The notes below the pieces were generated by a model. The model had not been told where the DNA came from. It saw nothing but the letters and a program-made list of their open reading frames with translations, and did not search any database. The translations under genes were made by a program, and so were the position numbers. Below, piece by piece: positions 1-5,983 of a stretch of 5,983 bases of DNA. The first letter of the stretch is position 1. The number at the start of each line of letters is the position of its first letter. The DNA comes from Bacteroidota bacterium (GTDB taxonomy: Bacteria; Bacteroidota; Bacteroidia; Flavobacteriales; Flavobacteriaceae), in NCBI GenBank assembly GCA_022601215.1, contig JAHZIZ010000368.1:1-5983 (forward strand), written 5' to 3'.

Positions 1-698
1 CAGAGCGATTAGAACGAATTTCTAATCATTATGATCCTAAGATTGCGGAGGCTACAACCACCTATAATTCTTTACTCGATAAGAACAACACAGTAGAGGA
101 AAAGTTAGGTCCTGCTATTTCAACTTTAGAAGAATTAGAGATTCAATTGCTAAAAGATGGCCCAAACCTTAATGATGAGGAGTTTAAAAAACTGGAAGCA
201 AAGGTCCAAAAGCAACGAAAGGTGGTCGCCGACTTGCATACGGCCAATGATAGTTTGACCAAAGCAATGGACAAAGCGCAAGCCGAATTAACAAAGTATA
301 AAACGCAGAAAAAGAAAGCGATATCGAAGATTAATTTTACAGATGAAGGTACTGCAGGGCTCTTTTTTAATTTGCAGATAGCAGAACAAGTGCCCGATGG
401 CAATTATACGCCCGCCACTGCCATAGAGGTGCCTAGTACTAATCTTCAGCCGCCCAAATCTAATAGTACTGCCTCAGGAGATAAGGTGACAACAACTAAA
501 ACACCAACAACTTGGGAAGCTTTAATAAAGGATGACACCACCGATAATTTTGGAAATCCGTTGGTAATTGGGAACCTGTATGTTCCGGTTGTTTTGAGTT
601 ATTCGACCGCGGCAGAAGAGGTTGCCGATGAATTTACTAATGCGATCACAAACTATGCATTAACACCTCCTGTTACATATGCAGGAACAAATAACTAA
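1..698 (+). CDS. Coiled-coil protein with S/T-rich linker and beta-like C-terminal domain, 5' partial
   Basis: The reading frame beginning at base 3 is open from the left edge to the TAA at 696-698, giving a 231-residue C-terminal fragment. The true start lies outside the window; a TTG at 147 is only an internal codon. The first half is highly charged and helical, with a strong heptad-like stretch at about fragment residues 57-111, rich in K, E, Q and A. It then changes character: a segment with alternating hydrophobics (GLFFNLQIAEQVPDG), an S/T/P/K-rich linker, and a final part containing NLYVPVVLSYS that looks like beta strand. No signal peptide can be judged because the N-terminus is missing. 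I do not recognise the family. It sits 20 bases upstream of another coiled-coil gene on the same strand, so the two products may form a helical pair. The function is unknown. Confidence 0.85.
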   Translation, partial: ERLERISNHYDPKIAEATTTYNSLLDKNNTVEEKLGPAISTLEELEIQLLKDGPNLNDEEFKKLEAKVQKQRKVVADLHTANDSLTKAMDKAQAELTKYKTQKKKAISKINFTDEGTAGLFFNLQIAEQVPDGNYTPATAIEVPSTNLQPPKSNSTASGDKVTTTKTPTTWEALIKDDTTDNFGNPLVIGNLYVPVVLSYSTAAEEVADEFTNAITNYALTPPVTYAGTNN

Positions 699-718
699 TC
701 ACTTTAAATTACATAATT

Positions 719-1561
719 ATGGATATCACACAGATTATACAATCGACAAGAAAATACGGTATTACTGAAAGAAAAAAAGCCGAATTAGATTTGTTAACCA
801 ATGAGGTTTTGGATGCGCAACACGAAGTTGAGCAATATCAAGCCATGGTGACATCGTTAACCGAAAAAAACAATGAGTACCTAGAGTATTTGGCAGAGGC
901 CGAAGCCACTAGAGACCATACGCGAGCAAATGTGGACTTGTTGGATCAATTGATTCAAGACGTTACCAGTTTAAAGGATAATTCTAATATTGCTTTTGAT
1001 GAAATGGTCTTGGCCGACGATAAGATAAAAGACGTTTCCAAGGGAATCAAAGAAGTCATGGATGAGTTGATCTATTCGGCCGAAGTAATTAATAAACTTT
1101 CAAATATTATTATTAAAAAGAAAGCGAAAAATCCTTTGATTTCGGATGAACTTATAGACTTGGTAAATACCATTGGTAAAGACGCTAATGATGCCGTTGC
1201 GCTTACATTGGTTGGGCTTCAATCTACTTATGCAGCTGAAGCAACAAGTGTTGAATCTGAAGCTGCCTCGGCATTAGAATATAGACAAGCTATTCAACTC
1301 TATGAGGTACTTCGAGGTAGAAAAGAAAGTGCTGAAGGGCCTGGAATGAAAGATACTTCAACCTATAAGCAATGTTTAGAAAACCTTGTTAAAAAGGCAT
1401 ATAAGAAGGCCAAAAAGGACTACAACACAGAGCGTAAAGCCAGTAAAGAAGTAACAGACCAACTCAATCAAGTTACTATTAAGTTTAATAAGGCTCAAGT
1501 GAACTTAAGTTCCCTTCAAGCTGGATTAGCAGCGGCAAATGCAGCGGCTTTAGCATCCTAG
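719..1561 (+). CDS. Cytosolic coiled-coil protein of unknown function
   Basis: This is a complete 280-residue protein. The ATG at 719 is the first possible start, because an in-frame TAA lies at 692-694. There is no signal peptide and no clear membrane segment. Residues 15-75 and about 215-272 are charged, heptad-like helices. Between them is a less polar, Ala/Leu/Ile-rich region (about 114-172) that includes ELIYSAEVINKLSNI and DAVALTLVGLQSTYAA. The C-terminus is alanine-rich. This helix, hydrophobic middle, helix layout could be a scaffold or fibre protein, or an alpha-helical pore former of the general ClyA/YaxAB shape, but no signature of those families is visible. It follows another helical gene by 20 bases and precedes the beta-rich gene by 48 bases, so co-expression is likely. 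I do not recognise a named domain. Confidence 0.9.
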   Translation: MDITQIIQSTRKYGITERKKAELDLLTNEVLDAQHEVEQYQAMVTSLTEKNNEYLEYLAEAEATRDHTRANVDLLDQLIQDVTSLKDNSNIAFDEMVLADDKIKDVSKGIKEVMDELIYSAEVINKLSNIIIKKKAKNPLISDELIDLVNTIGKDANDAVALTLVGLQSTYAAEATSVESEAASALEYRQAIQLYEVLRGRKESAEGPGMKDTSTYKQCLENLVKKAYKKAKKDYNTERKASKEVTDQLNQVTIKFNKAQVNLSSLQAGLAAANAAALAS

Positions 1562-1609
1562 TTAGGCGAGTTTTTTTAATGAAAAGTGAGTGATTTTAAA
1601 TAAGCCAAT
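1562..1609 (+). other. Longest intergenic gap, no clear signal
   Basis: This 48-base spacer is the largest in the window. It contains a run of seven T at 1571-1577 but only a very weak short palindrome (CCTAGTTAGG, 1557-1566) before it. No Bacteroidota-type promoter (TTTG and TAnnTTTG) is visible. It could allow partial attenuation between the coiled-coil genes and the downstream group, but nothing here demands that. Confidence 0.4.
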
Positions 1610-2536
1610 ATGGATCAAGTATATAAAAAATATTACAGAGGGTTTTATCTCAAAACGGGAGGGTTTATTCCTTCGAAACCCATTAACCAGAGTATGTATC
1701 CGGGAGATTTTTTTCAGATACGGAATGGGGAGGTGATCGTACTGGGAAATATTTATAGAAAATCTATTATTATACCGGAAGAGAAAAGTATCGAATTTGG
1801 CTTGAGACTAAATCCTGCAAATTGGAGTTTTAGTGATGGGGTCACGAAACCCTATTCGGGCAGAGGCTCTGGGAATAATCCAATTGAAGGAGAATTTGAA
1901 TTTAGCAAACAAGTTTTGGCTTTTGATTCCTCGGGCAGTTACTTTTTTCGAGGAAACAACCCTGAGTCGGTTAAAATAGCCAATTGGAGTGCAATCAAAG
2001 ATGAGTTAATCATTAAACTAACGCAAACTTTATTTTCATTTAGGGAGGTTTATGTGGTTACCGAATGCGCCACAAATTCCGATTGGACCTTGGCGATTGC
2101 AAGTTCTCATAAGGCAGAACTTGAAATCGCCACGGATTCAGAGAATTTCGGACTTGTGGATATCTTTGGACACTCTTCGGCTAAAACAATCCAATCTAAG
2201 GATATCGAATACTATCATCGGGAATCGAATCGTACACCTAACTTTTTTAAAGCTAAAAAGCTGGTAGTCAGAGATGAGAAGTTAGATATATTCATTAGCG
2301 ATTTGATTAGTCAAAGAGTCAATAGGAATCAATGGGTAAGCGATTTTTTTGATTATGATTTTCACGATCAACCGGTACCATTTGCTCCGCACATAACCAA
2401 CAATGTACAAATAAGCTTTTTGGATATGTTGCAGGCCAATCAACTTAATCCAAATACAGCGTTACTCTATTTTCGATGGATAGATGCCAATTTAGATGAT
2501 GTAGAACAACTTTTCTTGAGCTATGGAGATAGATAA
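1610..2536 (+). CDS. Beta-rich protein of unknown family, possibly gasdermin-like
   Basis: This complete 308-residue protein has its start fixed by an in-frame TAA at 1601-1603, nine bases before the ATG. There is no signal peptide. Residues 17-60 hold short strands and turns (GGFIPSKPIN, PGDFFQIRNGEVIVLGNIYR). Residues 90-220 alternate hydrophobic and polar residues like beta strands, and residues 225-308 look more helical and acidic. Residues 147-152 read VYVVTE, which is identical to a conserved strand in vertebrate gasdermin N-domains and lies at about the same distance from the N-terminus. The GGFIP motif near residue 17 and the strand near 198-220 also fall in comparable places. Against this, there is no cysteine before residue 153, so the N-terminal acylated cysteine of bacterial gasdermins is missing, and no protease gene is adjacent. 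The gasdermin idea is a low-confidence inference; the existence of the gene is not in doubt. Its stop overlaps the ATPase start. Confidence 0.88.
   Translation: MDQVYKKYYRGFYLKTGGFIPSKPINQSMYPGDFFQIRNGEVIVLGNIYRKSIIIPEEKSIEFGLRLNPANWSFSDGVTKPYSGRGSGNNPIEGEFEFSKQVLAFDSSGSYFFRGNNPESVKIANWSAIKDELIIKLTQTLFSFREVYVVTECATNSDWTLAIASSHKAELEIATDSENFGLVDIFGHSSAKTIQSKDIEYYHRESNRTPNFFKAKKLVVRDEKLDIFISDLISQRVNRNQWVSDFFDYDFHDQPVPFAPHITNNVQISFLDMLQANQLNPNTALLYFRWIDANLDDVEQLFLSYGDR
2523..2536 (+). promoter_or_regulatory. 14-base gene overlap suggesting translational coupling
   Basis: The ATG of the ATPase gene (2523-2525) lies inside the end of the upstream gene, which stops at TAA 2534-2536 in another frame. 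Such an overlap usually means that ribosomes finishing the first gene help start the second, so the two products are probably made in linked amounts. No obvious Shine-Dalgarno sequence is seen upstream, as is usual in Bacteroidota. Confidence 0.6.
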
Positions 2537-3875
2537 TCATTTAGTCCTGCAGAATGAGCTGAAATGGCTTCAAGCGGTCATTAATCAAGTAATTGCAAAT
2601 TATCTTTTACACGAAGGTCATGAGAGACATTGGTCGGAGATTACGCCACCAGATTTGTCCAACAATAAATCTCCTTTTGCCGTAATTGTGAACGATTGGA
2701 AGCTTGGAGTTTTTGATCGCATTGCTCTAGGATTGGCAATGGCTCCGCATTTACGACCAGAAATACTCGATATCTTCTTTGGTAGAAATCAGTTATATGA
2801 TAGGCAATTTACTGAGTTTGGAGGAATTATAGACAATGGTCACACAGGGTTTCTTCCTACCGGACAAACATTGTTGTTTCTAGTTACTGCCGTGAACCCT
2901 GAATATAGAAGTGCTGTGTTAGATCTTCTTGGACGGGAAAGTAAATTGATAGTTGAAGAAGTAATTATCTTAAACGAGACTGAAACGCATATTCCTAATT
3001 GTAACGGTATTCTTGGCTTTAGTAATCGATGGATGCAATTTTTCTTAACAGGAGAAATGCCCAAACTAGAGCATAGTGCTTCCTTTCCAGCCCAGAAGAT
3101 TACCACAAATATGGAGTGGGAAGATATCGTATTGGATAGTAACGTAATGTCACAAATTGAAGAAATAAATAGTTGGTTATATCATGGAAATACCTTGATG
3201 GAAGATTGGGGATTAAAGAAAATTCTTAAGCCTGGATATCGGGCACTCTTTTATGGTCCTCCTGGTACAGGGAAGACCTTAGCTGTAACGTTATTAGGAA
3301 AAACAACAGGCAGAGATGTTTATAAGATTGATTTGTCCATGATCGTCTCCAAATATATTGGCGAAACAGAAAAGAACCTTGCAAGAATTTTTGACATAGC
3401 TCAGCATAAAAACTGGATATTGTTTTTTGATGAGGCAGATGCTTTATTTGGAAAACGAACGGCTGCAAATTCATCTAATGACAGACATGCCAACCAACAA
3501 ACAGCATATTTATTACAGCGAATTGAGGACTTCCCTGGAACAGTGATTCTCGCATCCAACCTTAAGGCCAATATGGATGATGCGTTTACACGGCGATTTC
3601 AGGCTATGATTCACTTTAAGATGCCCACGGCAAAGGAGCGATATGAAATTTGGCAAAATGCTTTTTCAGGGACGTGTACTTTACATTCTGATATTGATCT
3701 ATGGAGAATTGCTGAGGACTATGAAATTGCTGGAGGGGCTATTATAAACGTACTTCGATATTGCGCACTATCTGCCATAAAACGTGGTGATAGCGTGGTG
3801 ATAAAAAGGGAATTAATGAACGGATTAAAAAAGGAATATAAAAAGGACAATAAAACACTGAGTACGGTTAAATAA
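2523..3875 (+). CDS. AAA+ ATPase, eCIS Afp15-like
   Basis: This 450-residue cytosolic AAA+ ATPase carries the full set of motifs: Walker A GPPGTGKT at 245-252, Walker B ILFFDEAD with D303 and E304, sensor-1 asparagine N346 in ILASN, arginine-finger candidates R357 and R358 in FTRRF, and a helical lid with AGGAIINVLRY around 403-413. Residues 1-180 form a family-specific N-terminal region (LGLAMAPHLRPEILDIFFG, FTEFGG, GFLPTGQTLLFL). A linker, WEDIVLDSNVMSQIEEI, precedes the ATPase core. This layout and length match the single-AAA ATPases I associate with Bacteroidota eCIS loci (Afp15/PVC15-like), which are thought to aid particle assembly or remodelling; the assignment comes from remembered family patterns, not a search. 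All catalytic residues are present, so it should hydrolyse ATP. A more general remodelling ATPase for the neighbouring coiled-coil and beta-rich proteins is the main alternative. Confidence 0.93.
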   Translation: MEIDNHLVLQNELKWLQAVINQVIANYLLHEGHERHWSEITPPDLSNNKSPFAVIVNDWKLGVFDRIALGLAMAPHLRPEILDIFFGRNQLYDRQFTEFGGIIDNGHTGFLPTGQTLLFLVTAVNPEYRSAVLDLLGRESKLIVEEVIILNETETHIPNCNGILGFSNRWMQFFLTGEMPKLEHSASFPAQKITTNMEWEDIVLDSNVMSQIEEINSWLYHGNTLMEDWGLKKILKPGYRALFYGPPGTGKTLAVTLLGKTTGRDVYKIDLSMIVSKYIGETEKNLARIFDIAQHKNWILFFDEADALFGKRTAANSSNDRHANQQTAYLLQRIEDFPGTVILASNLKANMDDAFTRRFQAMIHFKMPTAKERYEIWQNAFSGTCTLHSDIDLWRIAEDYEIAGGAIINVLRYCALSAIKRGDSVVIKRELMNGLKKEYKKDNKTLSTVK

Positions 3876-3898
3876 AAGAGGTAAGGCCCGATTAAAAA

Positions 3899-4522
3899 AT
3901 GAGTAGAGATAATACTGATATTAAGAAGCGTGAAGATAAAGATGAGCATGCCGTTTTTTGCGTGATATTGGATTTAGGACCATGGAAGAATAAGGTGCAT
4001 GAGAAACAACGCAATATAATCCTGACAGCCGCTTTAAATCATTGCCTAAAGACGAATCATTTAAAAGTAAGTGTCTTAGGTTATTTAATTACTAGGCGAA
4101 GAATTTTTATAATTTTTGAATCTAGTCGAGGGCATTTCAATGAAATCATGAACGTTTTTAAAATGTCTTTGGCTAAAAATATAATCCATTTTTTAAACCG
4201 TATGGAGTATTCAGATTTACTAGAGAGTTATGACAATGAAGGAGATCAGCGGCTTTTAGGTGAGTTGTTTACTCAACGACCGTTATACAACGATACTGTG
4301 ATGAGGCTGATTACAGGAAGGGAGCCATTTATAACATACTATAGTCCTCATATAGCGAAACTAAAGGATAGAATTAAAAATTATGATTTTTGTTCTGCAC
4401 ATGATTATACAGGAGCTGAAGGCCCAGTAAAAGTGACTATCAAATCACATTCATTTTGGGACTTACGTTTAAAAAAAATCAAAAAACCGAACCCTAAGTA
4501 TACACAATACTTAGTGAAATAA
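3899..4522 (+). CDS. Y1 transposase-like (IS200/RAYT-fold) protein lacking the HUH histidines
   Basis: This 207-residue protein starts at the first possible ATG; an in-frame TAA sits at 3893-3895. Residues 18-100 follow the order of a Y1 (IS200/RAYT) transposase: a first strand (AVFCVILDLG), a helix (EKQRNIILTAALNHC), a strand (LKVSVLGYLI), the strand that normally carries HUH, and a helix (FNEIMNVFKMSLAKNIIHFL). Aligned without gaps to the usual YVIMPNHIHLII pattern, the site here reads YLITRRRIFIIF, so R68 and F70 replace the two metal-binding histidines. Residues 101-207 are longer and more basic at the end than in simple IS200 enzymes, with a possible remnant of the late RAYT region near 115-150. 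It is probably not an active transposase and may be a domesticated nucleic-acid-binding or structural protein. It keeps a full-length frame inside the array. No element ends or target repeats are seen. The fold assignment is moderate confidence. Confidence 0.85.
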   Translation: MSRDNTDIKKREDKDEHAVFCVILDLGPWKNKVHEKQRNIILTAALNHCLKTNHLKVSVLGYLITRRRIFIIFESSRGHFNEIMNVFKMSLAKNIIHFLNRMEYSDLLESYDNEGDQRLLGELFTQRPLYNDTVMRLITGREPFITYYSPHIAKLKDRIKNYDFCSAHDYTGAEGPVKVTIKSHSFWDLRLKKIKKPNPKYTQYLVK

Positions 4523-4533
4523 AACCAGATGAT

Positions 4534-4584
4534 ATGAAATCAGTTATTTTTTTTGCAGTTGTTATGTTCTTAGCTGCAGGGTGT
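4534..4584 (+). other. Lipoprotein signal peptide and lipobox
   Basis: Codons 1-17 encode a type II (Lpp-type) signal: Lys at position 2, hydrophobic residues 4-13, then LAAGC with Cys17 as the lipid-attachment residue. The signal also supports the chosen start. The +2 residue is Gln, which does not match the inner-membrane retention rule known from enterobacteria. Confidence 0.9.
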
Positions 4585-5304
4585 CAAGAAGTCAAGGATA
4601 AACAGATGTCTTCTCCAATTACTAATAAACAAAACCTTAAAAAACCGGATACAAGTGGACAAGGTTTAAATGGACAATATCCCAAGGGAATAGATATTCA
4701 TGATTCAAACATAGTCGCGAATTGGAATACTCTTAAGACAGAAGGAATTTCTTTTGCTTTTATTAAAGCGACAGAAGGAGAAACGTATTTGGATACATTA
4801 TATCAGTCTCATTGGAAGGGTGCATCCAACGCAAACTTAACGTGGGCTCCTTATCATTTTTATCATTACAATGACGACCCAGAAAATCAAGCTAAATTTT
4901 TTATACAAACTGTAAAATCAAATTATACCGTTCGTGATTTACCTCCGGTTATAGATATTGAGACTTTGTATGACAGTAAAGGAAATACAATTCCTATAAC
5001 GAATGTTACTAGTTTTCAAAAGGGGGTACAAAAGTGGCTTACTCTAGTAGAAGAAGGTCTTAATAAAAGGCCAATAATCTATGTGTCCACAGACTATGCG
5101 AATGAATATTTAAATAATGACATTTTTAGTAAATATTCATTGTGGGTCGCTAATTATAATGATGAGCCTGTGCTTCCCAATGTATGGAAAGAGGAAGGTT
5201 GGAGTTTTTGGCAATATAAGGGGAATACAACCTTGCCTGGAGTTTCTGCAACTTTGGATTTGGATTATTTTAATGGGACTCTACAAGAATTGAAAACACA
5301 ATAA
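4534..5304 (+). CDS. GH25 family lysozyme-like lipoprotein
   Basis: This 256-residue protein begins with a lipoprotein signal: a short basic start, a hydrophobic run, and lipobox LAAGC with the acylated cysteine at C17. Residue 18 is Gln, not Asp, so transport to the outer membrane is expected. A polar linker (about 18-48) leads to a glycoside hydrolase family 25 TIM barrel (about 50-256). Visible family features are KGIDIHDSN with D54, FAFIKATEG, PYHFYHY at 106-112, the catalytic-type DIE triad-strand with D141 and E143, RPIIYVS, LWVANY, FWQYKG with W226, and a closing LDLDYFNG with D244. GH25 enzymes cut the MurNAc-GlcNAc bond of peptidoglycan. All key acidic residues are present, so it is probably active. 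It is the only product here with a clear export signal. It follows the previous stop by 11 bases and ends in tandem TAA codons (5302-5307). A role in particle release or envelope remodelling is inference. Confidence 0.95.
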   Translation: MKSVIFFAVVMFLAAGCQEVKDKQMSSPITNKQNLKKPDTSGQGLNGQYPKGIDIHDSNIVANWNTLKTEGISFAFIKATEGETYLDTLYQSHWKGASNANLTWAPYHFYHYNDDPENQAKFFIQTVKSNYTVRDLPPVIDIETLYDSKGNTIPITNVTSFQKGVQKWLTLVEEGLNKRPIIYVSTDYANEYLNNDIFSKYSLWVANYNDEPVLPNVWKEEGWSFWQYKGNTTLPGVSATLDLDYFNGTLQELKTQ

Positions 5305-5319
5305 TAAAAATAGAATAGT

Positions 5320-5983
5320 ATGAATACATATAAAATTATAGATACCCCGTGGGATACATCATCACAAATAGCATGTTTAAAAAGAGAAGGTATAGAAACT
5401 GTCATTCGATATTATAATGATGGAAACTCAAAAAAGTTACCAGAAAAACGATTGGAGCTCACTGAGGCTCAAGCACTATCTGAGGCGGGGCTAAATATCA
5501 TGGTCGTTTTTCAAAAAACAAATAATGAAGTGGTAGACTTTACCTATGAGAAAGGGTATTCTAACAGTCAAATCGCTTATAATTGGGCGAAGGGGACTAT
5601 AGGTCAGCCGTTCCATTCGGCTATCTACTTTGCAGTGGATTACGATGCATCGAAAAATGATCTTGACAATAATATCATCCCTTATTTTCAAGGAATTAAA
5701 GATGGTTTTAAAGCGTTGGCTAATCGTCAGAACACTTATGAAGTTGGCGTATATGGTTCAGGTCTTGTGGTAAATACTCTAAAGAATCAGGGACTGTGCT
5801 CATTTAGATGGTTGTCCGAGTCTTCAGGATTCAACGGCACTCAAGAAGCGTTAGACCATGGTTCTTATGAATTATACCAACAATTTACCACAAATACGAT
5901 TTTATGCAGTTTGGATGTTGATTTTGACATTCAAAACCCACATGGGCAATCCATGGGAGCTTTCAAATTGAAGGGTACTGAGC
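5320..5983 (+). CDS. DUF1906 (Rv2525c-like) glycoside-hydrolase-like protein, 3' partial
   Basis: An open frame starts at ATG 5320, just after an in-frame TAG at 5311-5313, and runs off the right edge after 221 codons. It lies 15 bases after the GH25 gene. The product matches the DUF1906 TIM-barrel family from end to end: a first strand with D8 (IIDTPWD), ETVIRYYND, a KRLELTEAQALSEAGL segment, IMVVFQ, a Gly/Ala-rich helix region with IGQPFHSAIYFAVDYD (acidic D107 and D109), YEVGVYGSG, FRWLSESSG, and a late LDVDFDI (D199, D201, D203). DUF1906 proteins are lysozyme-like and are proposed to act on peptidoglycan or other glycans; activity is not shown for most. There is no signal peptide: the domain begins at residue 4. 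The protein therefore either acts in the cytosol, is exported by another route, or is carried by a secretion machine. More domains may follow outside the window. Confidence 0.93.
   Translation, partial: MNTYKIIDTPWDTSSQIACLKREGIETVIRYYNDGNSKKLPEKRLELTEAQALSEAGLNIMVVFQKTNNEVVDFTYEKGYSNSQIAYNWAKGTIGQPFHSAIYFAVDYDASKNDLDNNIIPYFQGIKDGFKALANRQNTYEVGVYGSGLVVNTLKNQGLCSFRWLSESSGFNGTQEALDHGSYELYQQFTTNTILCSLDVDFDIQNPHGQSMGAFKLKGTE

Noticed and set aside
143..403. Antisense open frame with a hydrophobic product
   Set aside because: It lies fully opposite the coiled-coil gene; its Cys/Ser/Phe-rich composition is what the complement of Lys/Glu/Ala codons gives.
147..698. TTG at 147 as the start of the first gene
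   Set aside because: The same frame is open back to the left edge with the same charged, helical composition, so the TTG is an internal leucine codon of a truncated gene.
1557..1577. Rho-independent terminator after the second gene
   Set aside because: A T run is present, but the hairpin before it has only three or four weak base pairs and a tiny loop, so it is too weak to call.
2052..2267. Short + strand frame inside the beta-rich gene
   Set aside because: It is an out-of-frame shadow of a well-supported longer gene with no family-like pattern.
2840..3949. Three antisense open frames across the ATPase gene (2840-3106, 3226-3474, 3719-3949)
   Set aside because: They sit opposite conserved ATPase sequence or its junction with the next gene and show no recognisable domain.
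3876..4533. An active IS200/IS605-type insertion element
   Set aside because: The protein lacks the HUH histidines, no subterminal hairpins or partner gene were seen, and the gene is spaced like a normal operon member.
5491..5691. Antisense open frame
   Set aside because: It lies opposite the conserved core of the DUF1906 domain, which explains the open frame.
1..5983. A complete contractile injection system within the window
   Set aside because: Only the ATPase resembles an eCIS component; no sheath, tube, baseplate, spike or LysM gene is visible.

Overview
The window looks like chromosomal DNA from a Bacteroidota bacterium, probably a flavobacterium-like lineage. The evidence is AT-rich sequence, starts without clear Shine-Dalgarno sites, an AAA+ ATPase of a type familiar to me from Bacteroidota contractile-injection loci, and a lipoprotein signal ending in a short lipobox. 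The taxonomic call is inference; no rRNA or marker gene is present.

Seven genes, all on the + strand, fill almost the whole window and look like one transcription unit. In order: (1) the 3' part of a coiled-coil protein with an S/T-rich linker and a beta-like C-terminal domain, open at the left edge; (2) a 280-residue cytosolic coiled-coil protein; (3) a 308-residue protein of unknown family, whose layout and one short motif faintly recall gasdermin pore-forming domains; (4) an AAA+ ATPase resembling the Afp15-type ATPases of extracellular contractile injection systems (eCIS), overlapping gene 3 by 14 bases; (5) a 207-residue protein that looks like a Y1/IS200-type (RAYT-like) transposase fold lacking the HUH histidines; (6) a GH25 lysozyme-like lipoprotein; (7) a DUF1906 (Rv2525c-like) glycoside-hydrolase-like protein without a signal peptide, open at the right edge. 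The DUF1906 gene has no stop inside the window but is clear on translation.

Working model (inference): an AAA+ remodelling ATPase serves a locus whose other products are two helical proteins, one beta-rich candidate membrane-active protein and two different TIM-barrel peptidoglycan-type hydrolases. This would fit the accessory or effector end of an eCIS locus, with the lipoprotein lysozyme helping release or entry and the leaderless DUF1906 protein as possible cargo. No sheath, tube, baseplate or spike gene is visible here, so the eCIS link rests on the ATPase and needs the flanking sequence. No RNA genes, CRISPR array, insertion-sequence ends or convincing terminator were seen, and no gene-free stretch exceeds 50 bases.
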